Shown: positions 7,960 through 17,020, counted from the first letter of the stretch. The stretch: DNA of 64,000 nucleotides from DATJPY01 sp035506135 (GCA_035506135.1 DATJPY010000006.1:34614-98613), one strand, 5' to 3'. Notes: generated by a model not told the origin, from the letters alone. Numbers and translations are program-made.

Positions 7960-9861
7960 ATGAGCGAGACGTCCCTCAGCGATCAGGACCTCTACCTCTT
8001 CAACGAGGGCAGCCACCTGCGCCTCTTCGAGAAGCTCGGGGCGCACGCGGCCACGGTCGGCGGCCGCGCCGGGACCCGCTTTGCGGTGTGGGCGCCCAAC
8101 GCCTCCTCGGTGTCGGTCGTCGGAGACTGGAACGGCTGGCGCGCCGGGGCCGACCGGCTCGCTCCGCGCGGCAGCTCGGGCATCTGGGAGGGATTCGCCG
8201 CCGGGGTCGGGCGGGGCGCGGTCTACAAGTACCACGTCGAGTCGCGGGTCGGCGGCTACCAGGTCGACAAGGCCGACCCGTTCGCGTTCCAGGCCGAGGC
8301 GCCGCCGCGCACCGCCTCGATCGTCTGGCCGCTCGACTACGAGTGGGACGACGAGGCGTGGATGGAGGCGCGCGCGCAGAGCGCGGGGGTCGGCGCCCCG
8401 ATGTCGATCTACGAGGTGCACCTAGGCTCGTGGCGCCGCGTCCCCGAGCAGGGTGATCGCCCGCTCGGCTACCGGGAGATCGCGCCGCAGCTCGCCGAGT
8501 ACGTCCACGAGCAGGGCTTCACGCACGTCGAGCTGCTGCCCGTGATGGAGCACCCGTTCTACGGATCCTGGGGCTATCAGACGACCGGCTACTTCGCGCC
8601 GACCTCGCGCTACGGCACCCCGCAGGACCTGATGTTCCTGATCGACTACCTGCACCAGCGCGGCATCGGCGTGATCCTGGACTGGGTTCCCTCGCACTTC
8701 CCGACCGACGAGCACGGGCTCGGCTTCTTCGACGGCACGCACCTCTACGAGCACGGCGACCCGCGCCAGGGGCTACACCCGGACTGGAACAGCTTCATCT
8801 TCAATTACGGCCGGCACGAGGTGCGGAGCTTCCTGCTCTCGAGCGCCGTCTACTGGCTGGATCGCTATCACGCCGACGCGCTGCGCGTCGACGCCGTCGC
8901 CTCGATGCTCTACCTCGACTACTCGCGCCGAGCCGGGGAGTGGATTCCCAACACGCATGGAGGGCGCGAGAACCTCGAGGCGATCGGCTTCCTGCGCCGC
9001 TTCAACGCGGAGGCCTACGCCGCGCGGCCCGGCGTCCAGACCATGGCCGAGGAGTCGACGGCGTGGCCGATGGTGTCGCGCCCGACCTGGCTCGGCGGTC
9101 TCGGCTTCGGCTGGAAGTGGGACATGGGCTGGATGCACGACACGCTGCTCTACTTCTCGCGCGCGCCGGTGCACCGCAGCCATCACCACAACGAGCTCAC
9201 CTTCCGCATGCTCTACGCCTTCACCGAGAACTTCGTGCTGCCGCTCTCGCACGACGAGGTGGTGCACGGCAAGGGCTCCCTGCTCGCCAAGATGCCGGGC
9301 GACGACTGGCAGAAGTTCGCGAACCTGCGTGCGCTGTACGGCTACATGTGGACGCAGCCCGGCAAGAAGCTCCTCTTCATGGGGGGAGAGCTCGGGCAGT
9401 GGTCCGAGTGGAATCACGACGCGAGCCTCGAGTGGCACCTGCTCGAGCACGCGCCGCACCGCGGCCTGCAGCGCTGGGTGCGCGACCTCAACACGGCCCT
9501 GCGCGGCGAGCCCGCGCTCCACGAGATCGACTGCGAGCCGGCCGGGTTCGCCTGGATCGACTGCAACGACAACGAGCAGAGCACGCTCTGCTACCTGCGC
9601 CGCGCGGCCTCGACCCGCGACGTGCTGGTCGTCGCCTGCAACTTCACGCCGGTGCCGCGGCAGCGCTTCCGCATCGGCGTCCCATACGGCGGCCGGTGGC
9701 ACGAGATCCTGAACAGCGACGCCCCGCTCTACGGCGGGAGCGGCCTGGGGAACCTGGGCGGGGTCGACGCCGAGCCGCGCGCCTGGCACGGCCACGCCCA
9801 ATCGATCTCGATCACCCTGCCGCCGCTCGCCGTGCTGGTCTTCAAGGGCGGGCCCGGGTGA
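7960..9861 (+). CDS. glgB: 1,4-alpha-glucan branching enzyme
   Basis: Introduces alpha-1,6 branches into glycogen. 633 residues: an N-terminal CBM48 domain ('RFAVWAPNASSVSVVGDWNGW'), the GH13 barrel ('YEVHLGSWRR', 'ELLPVMEHPFYGSWGYQ') with nucleophile Asp about 311 in 'LRVDAVASMLYLDYSR', the acid/base Glu in 'MAEESTAWP' and the third acid in 'LPLSHDEVVHGKGS', then a C-terminal beta domain. Length and motifs match short GlgB forms lacking the extra N1 domain. GTGA at its end couples it to glnE. No other glycogen gene is in the window. Confidence 0.96.
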   Translation: MSETSLSDQDLYLFNEGSHLRLFEKLGAHAATVGGRAGTRFAVWAPNASSVSVVGDWNGWRAGADRLAPRGSSGIWEGFAAGVGRGAVYKYHVESRVGGYQVDKADPFAFQAEAPPRTASIVWPLDYEWDDEAWMEARAQSAGVGAPMSIYEVHLGSWRRVPEQGDRPLGYREIAPQLAEYVHEQGFTHVELLPVMEHPFYGSWGYQTTGYFAPTSRYGTPQDLMFLIDYLHQRGIGVILDWVPSHFPTDEHGLGFFDGTHLYEHGDPRQGLHPDWNSFIFNYGRHEVRSFLLSSAVYWLDRYHADALRVDAVASMLYLDYSRRAGEWIPNTHGGRENLEAIGFLRRFNAEAYAARPGVQTMAEESTAWPMVSRPTWLGGLGFGWKWDMGWMHDTLLYFSRAPVHRSHHHNELTFRMLYAFTENFVLPLSHDEVVHGKGSLLAKMPGDDWQKFANLRALYGYMWTQPGKKLLFMGGELGQWSEWNHDASLEWHLLEHAPHRGLQRWVRDLNTALRGEPALHEIDCEPAGFAWIDCNDNEQSTLCYLRRAASTRDVLVVACNFTPVPRQRFRIGVPYGGRWHEILNSDAPLYGGSGLGNLGGVDAEPRAWHGHAQSISITLPPLAVLVFKGGPG

Positions 9862-12734
9862 CGCTCGCGGCCGCAGCCGAGGCCGCCGTCGCGGCGGCGC
9901 TGCGCCGCGCCCCCGATCCCGAGCACGCTGCGCGGCTGGCCGATGCGCTGCTCGCGGCGTCGGCGGGCCCTGCCATCGACCGAGCCGCCGCCGCGCACCC
10001 GGATCGGCTCGCCCGCGCCCTCGCGGCGCTCTGCGGCGTCGCGCCGTTCTTCACACCGCTCTTGTCGCACCACCCCGCATGGCTGCCGGCGCTCCTGGAG
10101 GACGACCTCCGCGAGCCGCTCGACCCGCGTGCGGCTGCGGCCGAGCTCGACGCCGCGCTCGCGGCCGCGCCCGACGCGGAGGCCGAGCGCGTGCTGCGCG
10201 AGTGCAAGTACCGATGGCTCGCGCGCATCACCGTGCGCGACGCGAGCGACGACCTGGTGCCGCTCGAGCGCAGCGGCGAGACGCTGCTCGAGCTCTCCGC
10301 GCTGGCCGAGCTGCTCCTCGACCGCGCGCTGCGCGTAGCGCGCGCCCGCGCGGAGGGACGCTTCGGGCCGCCCGTCTGGCGCCGCGCGGACGGCCGCGAG
10401 CGGCCGGCCGCCTTCTGCGTGCTCGCGCTCGGAAAGCTCGGCGCCGAGGAGCTCAACTACTCGTCCGACGTCGACCTCGTGTACGTGTTCGAGGCCGTCG
10501 GCGAGGCGACGCTGGGGCCGCAGGCGCTCACGCCCGACGACTACTGGACCCGCGTCTCGCAGGAGCTCGCGCGCCTGGTCGTCGCCGAGACCGAGGAGCG
10601 CTTCCTCTACCGCATCGACCTCGACCTGCGCCCGGAGGGCGACCGCGGGCCTGCCGTGGTGTCGGACGAGGTGCTCGCCGGCTACTACGAGACCGCGGCC
10701 CACCACTGGGAGCGGGTCGCCTTCATGAAGGCGCGCCCCGTGGCCGGCGACCTCGCGCTCGGGTGGCGCGCAGTGCGCGCCATCGACCCGATGATCTACC
10801 GGGCGTCGATGGACTACGCCGGCGTGCGCCGCATCCGCGCGCTCCAGGAGCGCGTGGGGCGCGAGCGCGGCGGGGACGCCGAGAGCTTCGACGTGAAGCT
10901 CGATCCCGGCGGCATCCGCGACGTCGAGTTCCTGACCCAGGCGCGACAGCTCCTCCACGGCGGGCGCATCCCGCAGCTCCGCGATCGCTCGACGCAGCGC
11001 GCGCTCACACGCCTCGCCGAGGTGAAGCTCCTGCCGGCCGAGAGCGCCCGCGCGCTGCTCGGCGCCTACCGCTTCCTGCGCCGCGTCGAGAACCGGCTCC
11101 AGATGGAGAACGAGGGTCAGGTGCACCGGGTGCCGCAGCGCCCGGCCGCGCGGCAGCGACTGGCGCGCGCGATGGGCTTCGAGGGCGACGACGCGGTGGC
11201 CCGCTTCGAGGCGGCGCTCGCGCGCGAGCGTGGCGCGGTGCTCGACGCCGTCGCGTCGTTGCGCGTCGAGGGCGGCGCGCACGCGATCCTCGACCTCTTC
11301 GCGCGCCGCGAGCCCGCCCTGCTCGCGCAGCCCGGGATGCGGCCGCTCCTCGACACGCTCGCGGAGCGCTTCGCGTCCGCCATCGACGCGACTGCAGACC
11401 CAGGCCTCGCGCTCAACAACCTGGACCGCTTCGTCGAGGGGCTGGGCCGCCGCCGCTTCTACTACCAGCTCCTGCTGGATCGCCCGGAGCTGGTGCCGCG
11501 GCTGGCCGCGCTCTTCGCGGCCTCGCGCCACCTGTCGGGCTATCTCGCGCGCTATCCGCGCCTCATCGAGCCGATCTTCGCCGACCCGGGCCAGCTCCTG
11601 CTCTCGCGCGACGCGCTGCGCGCCGACCTGGCGGCGCTGCGCACCGGGGAGGCGGCGGACGGCGGCTACGAGCAGGAGCTCGACGCGCTCCGCCTCTTCC
11701 ACCACCGCGAGGTGGTGAACGTCGGCCTGCTCGACATCGGTGGAAAGGTCTCGCGCGCGGAGGCCGAGGGCGCGCTCACCGAGATCGCCGAGGTCGCCAT
11801 CGAGGGCGCGCTCGCCCTCGCCCGCAGCGAGCTCGCGCGGCGCGGCGCCTCCGCGCCCGCGGTCGACGCCGACGCGTGCTTCGTAGTCGTAGGCATGGGC
11901 AAGCTCGCGAGCCGCGAGCTCTCGTACGGGAGCGACCTCGACCTCCTCTTCCTCTACGACTCGCCGAGCCTCGAGGCGCAGGAGCACTGCGTGCAGCTCG
12001 CGCAGCGGCTGATCTCGGTGCTCGAGACGCCGACCGCGCAGGGCACCTGCTACGAGATCGATTCCCGCCTACGCCCTTCGGGCAACCAGGGGAGTCTCGT
12101 CACGTCGCTCGCGTCGCTGCGCGCCTATCACGAGGACGGCGCGCAGGCGTGGGAGCGCCAGGCGCTGCTGCGCGCGCGCGCGGTCGCGGGCGACGCCGCG
12201 GCGGCCGCCGCCTTCGAGCGGCTGCGCCGCGAGATCCTGTCGCAGCCCCTTCCGCCCGACGCGGCCGCCGAGATCCATCGCATCCGGGGTCGCATGGAGG
12301 CCGAGCTGGCGAGCGAGACGCAGCGCCACCGCGACCTGAAGCGCGGGCGCGGCGGGCTCCTCGACGTCGAGACCGCCACCCAGTACCTGCAGCTCCGCCA
12401 CGGACGGGAGCACCCGGAGCTGCTCGACGTCGACCGCACCGAGCGGCAGATCGCGCGCCTCGACGCGCTCGGGCTCCTGGCGCCCGCGCGCGCCCGCGAC
12501 CTCGCCGAGGGCTGGGAGTTCCTGCAGCGGCTCTCGAGCGCGCTCCGCATCGTCGAGAACCGCTCGATCGCCGACCTCGACACGGAGCACGGCGACCTCG
12601 ACGCGCTGGCGCGGCGGCTCGGCTACGCCGCGGGCGCGCGCGAGTCGAGCCCGCGCAACGCGCTGCTGCGCGACTACGAGCGCCACACGGAGGCGATCCG
12701 GAGCGCGTATCTCGCCGTGCTCGAGGCCTCCTAG
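9858..12734 (+). CDS. glnE: Bifunctional glutamine-synthetase adenylyltransferase/deadenylase
   Basis: Controls glutamine synthetase by adding and removing AMP in response to PII. 958 residues from a GTG that overlaps the glgB stop. Two duplicated nucleotidyltransferase halves are visible: 'LALGKLGAEELNYSSDVDLVYVFE' (deadenylylation half) and 'VGMGKLASRELSYGSDLDLLFLYD' (adenylylation half), each with the G-S-x-x-D-x-D pattern. Each is followed by the helical PII-uridylyltransferase-like block ('DPGGIRDVEFLTQ', 'RGRGGLLDVETATQYLQL'). The length is typical. It converges on tal with a four-base overlap. Confidence 0.96.
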   Translation: MTLAAAAEAAVAAALRRAPDPEHAARLADALLAASAGPAIDRAAAAHPDRLARALAALCGVAPFFTPLLSHHPAWLPALLEDDLREPLDPRAAAAELDAALAAAPDAEAERVLRECKYRWLARITVRDASDDLVPLERSGETLLELSALAELLLDRALRVARARAEGRFGPPVWRRADGRERPAAFCVLALGKLGAEELNYSSDVDLVYVFEAVGEATLGPQALTPDDYWTRVSQELARLVVAETEERFLYRIDLDLRPEGDRGPAVVSDEVLAGYYETAAHHWERVAFMKARPVAGDLALGWRAVRAIDPMIYRASMDYAGVRRIRALQERVGRERGGDAESFDVKLDPGGIRDVEFLTQARQLLHGGRIPQLRDRSTQRALTRLAEVKLLPAESARALLGAYRFLRRVENRLQMENEGQVHRVPQRPAARQRLARAMGFEGDDAVARFEAALARERGAVLDAVASLRVEGGAHAILDLFARREPALLAQPGMRPLLDTLAERFASAIDATADPGLALNNLDRFVEGLGRRRFYYQLLLDRPELVPRLAALFAASRHLSGYLARYPRLIEPIFADPGQLLLSRDALRADLAALRTGEAADGGYEQELDALRLFHHREVVNVGLLDIGGKVSRAEAEGALTEIAEVAIEGALALARSELARRGASAPAVDADACFVVVGMGKLASRELSYGSDLDLLFLYDSPSLEAQEHCVQLAQRLISVLETPTAQGTCYEIDSRLRPSGNQGSLVTSLASLRAYHEDGAQAWERQALLRARAVAGDAAAAAAFERLRREILSQPLPPDAAAEIHRIRGRMEAELASETQRHRDLKRGRGGLLDVETATQYLQLRHGREHPELLDVDRTERQIARLDALGLLAPARARDLAEGWEFLQRLSSALRIVENRSIADLDTEHGDLDALARRLGYAAGARESSPRNALLRDYERHTEAIRSAYLAVLEAS

Positions 12735-13816
12735 CCGGCCTTCCGCAGGGCGGTGCACTTGGCCTCGATGCTCGCCATCAGCTCGTTCCACGAGTCGACG
12801 AAGGCCTTGGCGCCCTCGGTCTGGAGCTGCGCTGCGAGCGCGCCTGCGTCGACGCCGGCGCGTGCGAAGCGGGCGAGCACCTCGTCGGCGTCGCCGCCGT
12901 CGGTGGCGAGCGGCGGCCCCACCTCGCCGTGGTCGGCAAAGGCGAGCAGCGTCGCCTCGGGCATCGTGTTCACGGTATTCGGCGCGGCCAGCGACTTCAC
13001 GTAGAGGACGTCGGACGCCTCCGGGTCCTTGGTGCCGGTGCTCGCGAAGAGGAGCCGCTGCGGCCGCGCGCCGGCGTTGGCGAGGCGCTGGAAGCGGTTC
13101 GAGTCCATCACGTTCCGGTAGGAGCGGTAGCTGCGCTGCGCGATCGCGATGCCGAGCCGGTCGTGCAGCTCCTTCGGCACCTTCCCGCCGACCGCCTTGT
13201 CCCAGCGGCTGATGAAGATCGACGCCACCGAGCGCACGTTCGGATCGAGGCCGGCCGCGATGCGGCGCTCCACCCCACGCAGATAGGCGTCGGCCGCGGC
13301 GACGTAGTGCCCGCGCGAGAAGAGCAGCGTCACGTTGATCGGGACGCCGGCGAAGATCGCCTCCTCGATGGCGGGGAGCCCCTGGGGGGTGCCGGGGATC
13401 TTGATGAAGAGATTGGGACGCCCGGCGCGAGCGTGGAGCTCCTTCGCCTGCGCGATGGTCTTGGCCGTGTCGTAGGCGAGGAGCGGCGAGACCTCGAGCG
13501 AGACCCAGCCGTCGACGCCGTCGGTGGCGTCATGGATCGGGCGGAAGAGGTCCGCCGCCCGCACCAGGTCCTCGATCGCGAGCTCGAAGAAGAGCGCCTC
13601 GCCCGAGCGCCCCGCCTTCACCTTCTCGCGGATCCCGGCGTCGTAGTCGCTGCTCTTCGAGATGGCGTGGTCGAAGATGGTCGGGTTCGAGGTGAGCCCC
13701 GTGATCGAGAGCTCGCGCACGTAGCGGGCGAGCGTTCCGCTGTCGAGGAGCTTGCGGGTGATGTTGTCGAGCCAGAGGCTCTGGCCCGAGTCGCGCAGCC
13801 GCTGCGTCGCCTTCAT
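12731..13816 (-). CDS. tal: Transaldolase
   Basis: Pentose-phosphate-pathway transfer of dihydroxyacetone between sugar phosphates. 361 residues. Seen: 'SITGLTSNPTIFDHAI' near residue 40, the Schiff-base lysine in 'NLFIKIPGT', 'INVTLLFS' and 'FISRWDKAVG'. This is the longer TalB-like bacterial type (family 2, as in actinobacteria and cyanobacteria). The ATG at 13816 has AGGAGGAAG immediately upstream and overlaps the nth stop as ATGA, so it is the last gene of a NYN-nth-tal operon. Confidence 0.94.
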   Translation of the reverse strand: MKATQRLRDSGQSLWLDNITRKLLDSGTLARYVRELSITGLTSNPTIFDHAISKSSDYDAGIREKVKAGRSGEALFFELAIEDLVRAADLFRPIHDATDGVDGWVSLEVSPLLAYDTAKTIAQAKELHARAGRPNLFIKIPGTPQGLPAIEEAIFAGVPINVTLLFSRGHYVAAADAYLRGVERRIAAGLDPNVRSVASIFISRWDKAVGGKVPKELHDRLGIAIAQRSYRSYRNVMDSNRFQRLANAGARPQRLLFASTGTKDPEASDVLYVKSLAAPNTVNTMPEATLLAFADHGEVGPPLATDGGDADEVLARFARAGVDAGALAAQLQTEGAKAFVDSWNELMASIEAKCTALRKAG

Positions 13817-14466
13817 GACTTCCTCCTCTTGCCCCTCGCCCGGGACTTGGACGCGGCCCACGAGCAGATCATGCAGGCGGCGGCGTCGTGTCCGCGCGCG
13901 GGGCAGTGCTGTCGGCCGAAGTAGATGATCTGGAGGTGCCGGCGGCCCCAGTCGGCCTCCGGGAAGAGGCGCATCAGGTGGCGCTCCGTCGTCGCGACGT
14001 TGCGACCGCTCGAGAGCCCCCAGCGCGCCGCGAGCCGGTGGATGTGCGTGTCGACCGGGAAGGCCGGGAGCCCGAAGGCCTGCTGCCGCACGACGCCCGC
14101 GGTCTTGTGGCCGACGCCGGGGAGCGCCTCGAGCGCCTCGAAGTCGGACGGGACGCGGCCGCCGTGCTCGGCGACGAGCTTCCGCGAGAGGGCGCGGATC
14201 GCCTTCGCCTTCTGCGGCGCCAGCCCGCACGGTCGGATCACGCTGCGGATGCACGCGACCGGGAGCCCGGCCATCGCCTCGGGCGTGCGCGCCTCGGCGA
14301 AGAGCCGCGGGGCGACCTCGTTCACGCGCGCGTCGGTACACTGCGCCGAGAGCACGACGGCGACGAGCAGCGTGTAGGGATCCTCGTGCCGGAGCGGAAT
14401 CGCCGGCATCGGATAGAGCCGATCGAGGATCTTCGCGATGCGCTCCGCCTTCTCGGCGCGCCTCAA
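13813..14466 (-). CDS. nth: Endonuclease III (DNA glycosylase/AP lyase)
   Basis: Base-excision repair enzyme removing oxidised pyrimidines. 217 residues. Seen: 'YTLLVAVVLSAQCTDARVN', the helix-hairpin-helix 'ALPGVGHKTAGVV' with the catalytic Lys, and 'FPVDTHIHR' with the catalytic Asp. The C-terminal iron-sulphur motif is odd: C-x9-C-x2-C with no fourth Cys after it, instead of the usual C-x6-C-x2-C-x5-C; the tail ends in a run of basic residues. Glycosylase identity is secure; an intact [4Fe-4S] cluster is not. It overlaps NYN and tal by four bases each. Confidence 0.92.
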   Translation of the reverse strand: MRRAEKAERIAKILDRLYPMPAIPLRHEDPYTLLVAVVLSAQCTDARVNEVAPRLFAEARTPEAMAGLPVACIRSVIRPCGLAPQKAKAIRALSRKLVAEHGGRVPSDFEALEALPGVGHKTAGVVRQQAFGLPAFPVDTHIHRLAARWGLSSGRNVATTERHLMRLFPEADWGRRHLQIIYFGRQHCPARGHDAAACMICSWAASKSRARGKRRKS

Positions 14467-15227
14467 CCCTTGCCCAGCCGGATCTTGTAGTTGCCGCGGT
14501 CCTCGTCGTACTCGAGCGAGATCAGGCCCTTCTGCTCGGCCGCCTCGAGCAGGTCGGAGAAGGCGCGGTAGCCGTGCTGCGCCTCGTTGAAGCCGGGATG
14601 CACCCGGCGCATCGTCTGCTTCACGATCGAGCCCCAGAGCGGATCGTAGTCGCTCTCGAGCGAGCGCACGATCTCGACCAGGTGATCGAGCGCGACGTCG
14701 CCGCCGCCCGCCTTCTCGGGGCTCTTCCGGCGCGGCGCGCGCTCGCTCTGCGCCTTCACCAGATCGTCGTAGAAGATGAACTCGTCGCAGCTCGCCACCA
14801 GGAGCTCGGAGGTGGAGTTGCGCACCCCGAGCCCGATCACGCGCTTCTCGTTCTCCTTGAGCTTCGAGACCAGCGGCGAGAAGTCGCTGTCGCCCGAGAG
14901 GAGCGCGAAGACGTCGATATGGGACTTGGCGTAGCAGAGGTCGAGCGCGTCGACGACCATGCGGATGTCGGCACTGTTCTTTCCGGAGAGCTTGCCCTGC
15001 GGGATGTCGACGAGCTCCACCCCCTGGGCGTGGAACTCGCGCACGGACTCGCGATAGCGACCCCAGTCGCAGTAGGCGCGCTTGTAGACGATGCGCCCCT
15101 TCTCGAGCAGGCGCTTCAGCACGAGGTCGATGCGGAAGCCCTGCCCTCCGCCTCCCTTCAGGTCGCGCACGCCGATCGCCAGGTTCTCGAAGTCGACGAA
15201 GACGGCGATCAGCGGCTCTTCAGACAT
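14463..15227 (-). CDS. NYN-domain (LabA-like) ribonuclease with OST-HTH/LOTUS domain
   Basis: 254 residues. The N-terminal half is a PIN-like NYN domain: 'IAVFVDFENLAIG' (first acidic cluster), 'GKNSADIRMVVDALDL' and 'FALLSGDSDFSPLVSKLKENEKRVIG' (further catalytic acids), as in LabA/MARF1-type nucleases. Residues about 180-250 ('LVEIVRSLESDY', 'VHPGFNEAQHGYRAFSDLLEAAEQKGLI') form a LOTUS/OST-HTH RNA-binding module. The start is set by GGAGGAAGC before the ATG. It is first in the nth-tal operon, so RNA and DNA metabolism genes are coupled; the RNA target is unknown. Confidence 0.88.
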   Translation of the reverse strand: MSEEPLIAVFVDFENLAIGVRDLKGGGGQGFRIDLVLKRLLEKGRIVYKRAYCDWGRYRESVREFHAQGVELVDIPQGKLSGKNSADIRMVVDALDLCYAKSHIDVFALLSGDSDFSPLVSKLKENEKRVIGLGVRNSTSELLVASCDEFIFYDDLVKAQSERAPRRKSPEKAGGGDVALDHLVEIVRSLESDYDPLWGSIVKQTMRRVHPGFNEAQHGYRAFSDLLEAAEQKGLISLEYDEDRGNYKIRLGKG

Positions 15228-15280
15228 GCTTCCTCCGGGGACCAGCCGGCCCCTTCGATAGCGCATGCCCGGCGGCGGCG

Positions 15281-15295
15281 CTCCGCGCCGCGGAG
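15281..15295. promoter_or_regulatory. Short palindrome between divergent genes
   Basis: CTCCGCG-C-CGCGGAG, a 15-base inverted repeat lying just upstream of the TAGGAT hexamer and between the divergent NYN and zinc-ribbon genes. It could be an operator, but such GC palindromes also arise by chance in DNA of this composition. Confidence 0.3.
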
Positions 15296-15298
15296 GGA

Positions 15299-15304
15299 TA
15301 GGAT
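15299..15304 (+). promoter_or_regulatory. -10-like hexamer TAGGAT, leaderless-type
   Basis: TAGGAT ends nine bases before the ATG at 15314; there is no Shine-Dalgarno. Confidence 0.4.
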
Positions 15305-15313
15305 GGGCGCCGC

Positions 15314-15709
15314 ATGAGCGTCGGCGCGGACATCGAGGCCGTGTGCGGCCGCTGCGGCATGGGCTGGCACGTGGTGATCGCGATGGCCGACGGTCGGATC
15401 GCGCAGGTGGAGTGCCGCGAGTGCGGCAAGCGCCACAAGCTGCGCGCCGCCACAGCCGCGCCGCGCCCGCATCGCAGGACGGGCGAGACGGGCGCCGGCG
15501 CGCGCCGCCCCACGGCACGCACCCCGCTGGTCGAGCCGAACCTCTCGCGCCCGCCGCGCCCCTACGTCGCGACCGACAGCTACGTCCCGGGCGACCGCGT
15601 CGAGCACGTCGCCTTCGGCCCCGGCGTGGTGGAGCGGCTCACCGGTCCCGGCAAGGTGCAGATCTTCTTCGCCGGCGGAAGCCGCGTCCTGGTACACCGG
15701 CGTGGCTGA
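15314..15709 (+). CDS. Zinc-ribbon protein with C-terminal tudor-like domain
   Basis: 131 residues, no named family recognised. N-terminal CxxC pairs ('CGRCGMGW' and 'CRECGKRH') about 21 residues apart form a rubredoxin-like zinc ribbon. A basic, proline-rich linker follows, then residues about 92-130 ('YVPGDRVEHVAFGPGVVERL') resemble the small tudor/SH3-like domain found at the C-terminus of UvrD/PcrA helicases, where it binds RNA polymerase. A nucleic-acid- or polymerase-associated role is inference. It overlaps the next gene by eight bases. Confidence 0.75.
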   Translation: MSVGADIEAVCGRCGMGWHVVIAMADGRIAQVECRECGKRHKLRAATAAPRPHRRTGETGAGARRPTARTPLVEPNLSRPPRPYVATDSYVPGDRVEHVAFGPGVVERLTGPGKVQIFFAGGSRVLVHRRG

Positions 15710-15983
15710 GCGCCGCGCGAGCGGCGAGCCGCACCCGCTGCGCATCCGCCTGACCGGCGATCGCCGCGACCGCATGCTCCGGTCGATCCGCAAGTTCTTC
15801 GCCGAGCAGCTCGACATCGAGCTCGGCGGCCTCGCCGCCGAGCGGATCCTCGAGTTCGTCGCCAAGGAGCTCGGCGCACCCGTCTACAATCAGGCGATCC
15901 AGGACGCGCGCGCCTTCCTGCAGGGCAAGCTCGACGACCTCGCGGGCGAGTTCTACGAGCCCGACGAGCCGTACTCGCGGTGA
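15702..15983 (+). CDS. DUF2164 family protein
   Basis: 93 residues from a GTG overlapping the end of the zinc-ribbon gene. 'IRLTGDRRDRMLRSIRKFFAEQLDIELGGLAAERILEFV' and 'GAPVYNQAIQDARAFLQGKLDDLAGEFYEPDEP' match the DUF2164 pattern throughout. The family has no known function; the protein looks soluble and helical. Overlap suggests translational coupling to the zinc-ribbon protein. Confidence 0.85.
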   Translation: MAERRASGEPHPLRIRLTGDRRDRMLRSIRKFFAEQLDIELGGLAAERILEFVAKELGAPVYNQAIQDARAFLQGKLDDLAGEFYEPDEPYSR

Positions 15984-16054
15984 GCTCGCCGGGCTCGCGT
16001 TCGATCGCCCAGAACGATGGCGTTCGAGGATCCTCTCGGTTCGTGAGGTAGGCC

Positions 16055-17020
16055 ATGAGAGGGTCGACGACGGTGCGCTGGGCAGCAGCTCTCCTTCTCT
16101 TCTCAGGCATGTCCAATGCGAGCGGAGATCCGCTTTCCTCTACTCAGATCAATATACTCGCCGCGAAGGGTGATCCCGGCTCATTCGAGACCCTAAAGGC
16201 AGCAGCACGAAGCGGCGGAGACAGTGCAGAGGAGTCTACGACGGCCGCCGTGCGCATGGGAGCGGAGGGCGCTCGATTTGCACGGGAGGTGTTCTCGTGG
16301 GGCAATAGGTCGCTCGACGAGCGGGCTCTGATGGGACTTAGCCAGAATACGTCGACCGAGTCACTGCAGCTCCTGAGCGAGAAGCTCCACGAGTTCGAGC
16401 CCGGCGATCAGCGTCGTGAATCCGCCGAGATCGGCTGGGCGGGCGTATTCGCTAGGGTGAACGGGAAGAACGCTCCGATCTTGGCGGCGCAGGGCGTTGC
16501 CGACCAATCTAAATCTCCCAGCGAGCGAGCTCTTTACCTGCGCGTCTTCGCAAATTCGACGATCGATCGGGTCATGTCTCTTCGAGTATATCGTCCGTAC
16601 CTCATGGATCCCGCACCAGAGCTTCAGCGTGCGGCGTTGGCAGTGAATGGTGCGCACTGGGACTTCGATGCGCTTCCGACGCTGCTGGAGCTTGAGAACG
16701 ACAAAGGTGATCCGATCGTGCGCGGTGAAGCCAGGAACCTGACGCGTGTCTATCTACGCTACGGACCAGAGAGACCTCGCCCAGGTGAATGGGAACGGAG
16801 CCCGAGCTACCAAGAGCGCCATCCGAAGCCGTACGACCCGGAAGGGTATGCGGCTTGGATTGCCAGAGAAAAGGACTGGGTTCGGGAGCAAGCCAAACTC
16901 GCCACAGGACAAGAGCCGCCGGAGCCGCAGCCCGCTCCGCCGTCCCTTCAGATCCGGCCGGCTGCGAAGACGAGCGCCAAGCCAAGCGAGCACGATGCTG
17001 GTCTTCCGGCGAGACCGTGA
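16055..17020 (+). CDS. Secreted helical-repeat protein of unknown function, atypical composition
   Basis: 321 residues. The N-terminal signal peptide is 'WAAALLLFSGMSNASG'. The body is alpha-helical with HEAT-like spacing ('GSFETLKAAARSGG', 'SLDERALMGLSQNTSTESLQLLSEKL', 'ALAVNGAHWDFDALPTLLELE') and a proline-rich tail. No family is recognised. Base composition is clearly lower in GC than its neighbours, and codons such as ATA, AAT and TCT are used freely, suggesting recent acquisition or relaxed selection. GAGGTAGGCC precedes the ATG as a moderate ribosome site. Confidence 0.75.
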   Translation: MRGSTTVRWAAALLLFSGMSNASGDPLSSTQINILAAKGDPGSFETLKAAARSGGDSAEESTTAAVRMGAEGARFAREVFSWGNRSLDERALMGLSQNTSTESLQLLSEKLHEFEPGDQRRESAEIGWAGVFARVNGKNAPILAAQGVADQSKSPSERALYLRVFANSTIDRVMSLRVYRPYLMDPAPELQRAALAVNGAHWDFDALPTLLELENDKGDPIVRGEARNLTRVYLRYGPERPRPGEWERSPSYQERHPKPYDPEGYAAWIAREKDWVREQAKLATGQEPPEPQPAPPSLQIRPAAKTSAKPSEHDAGLPARP

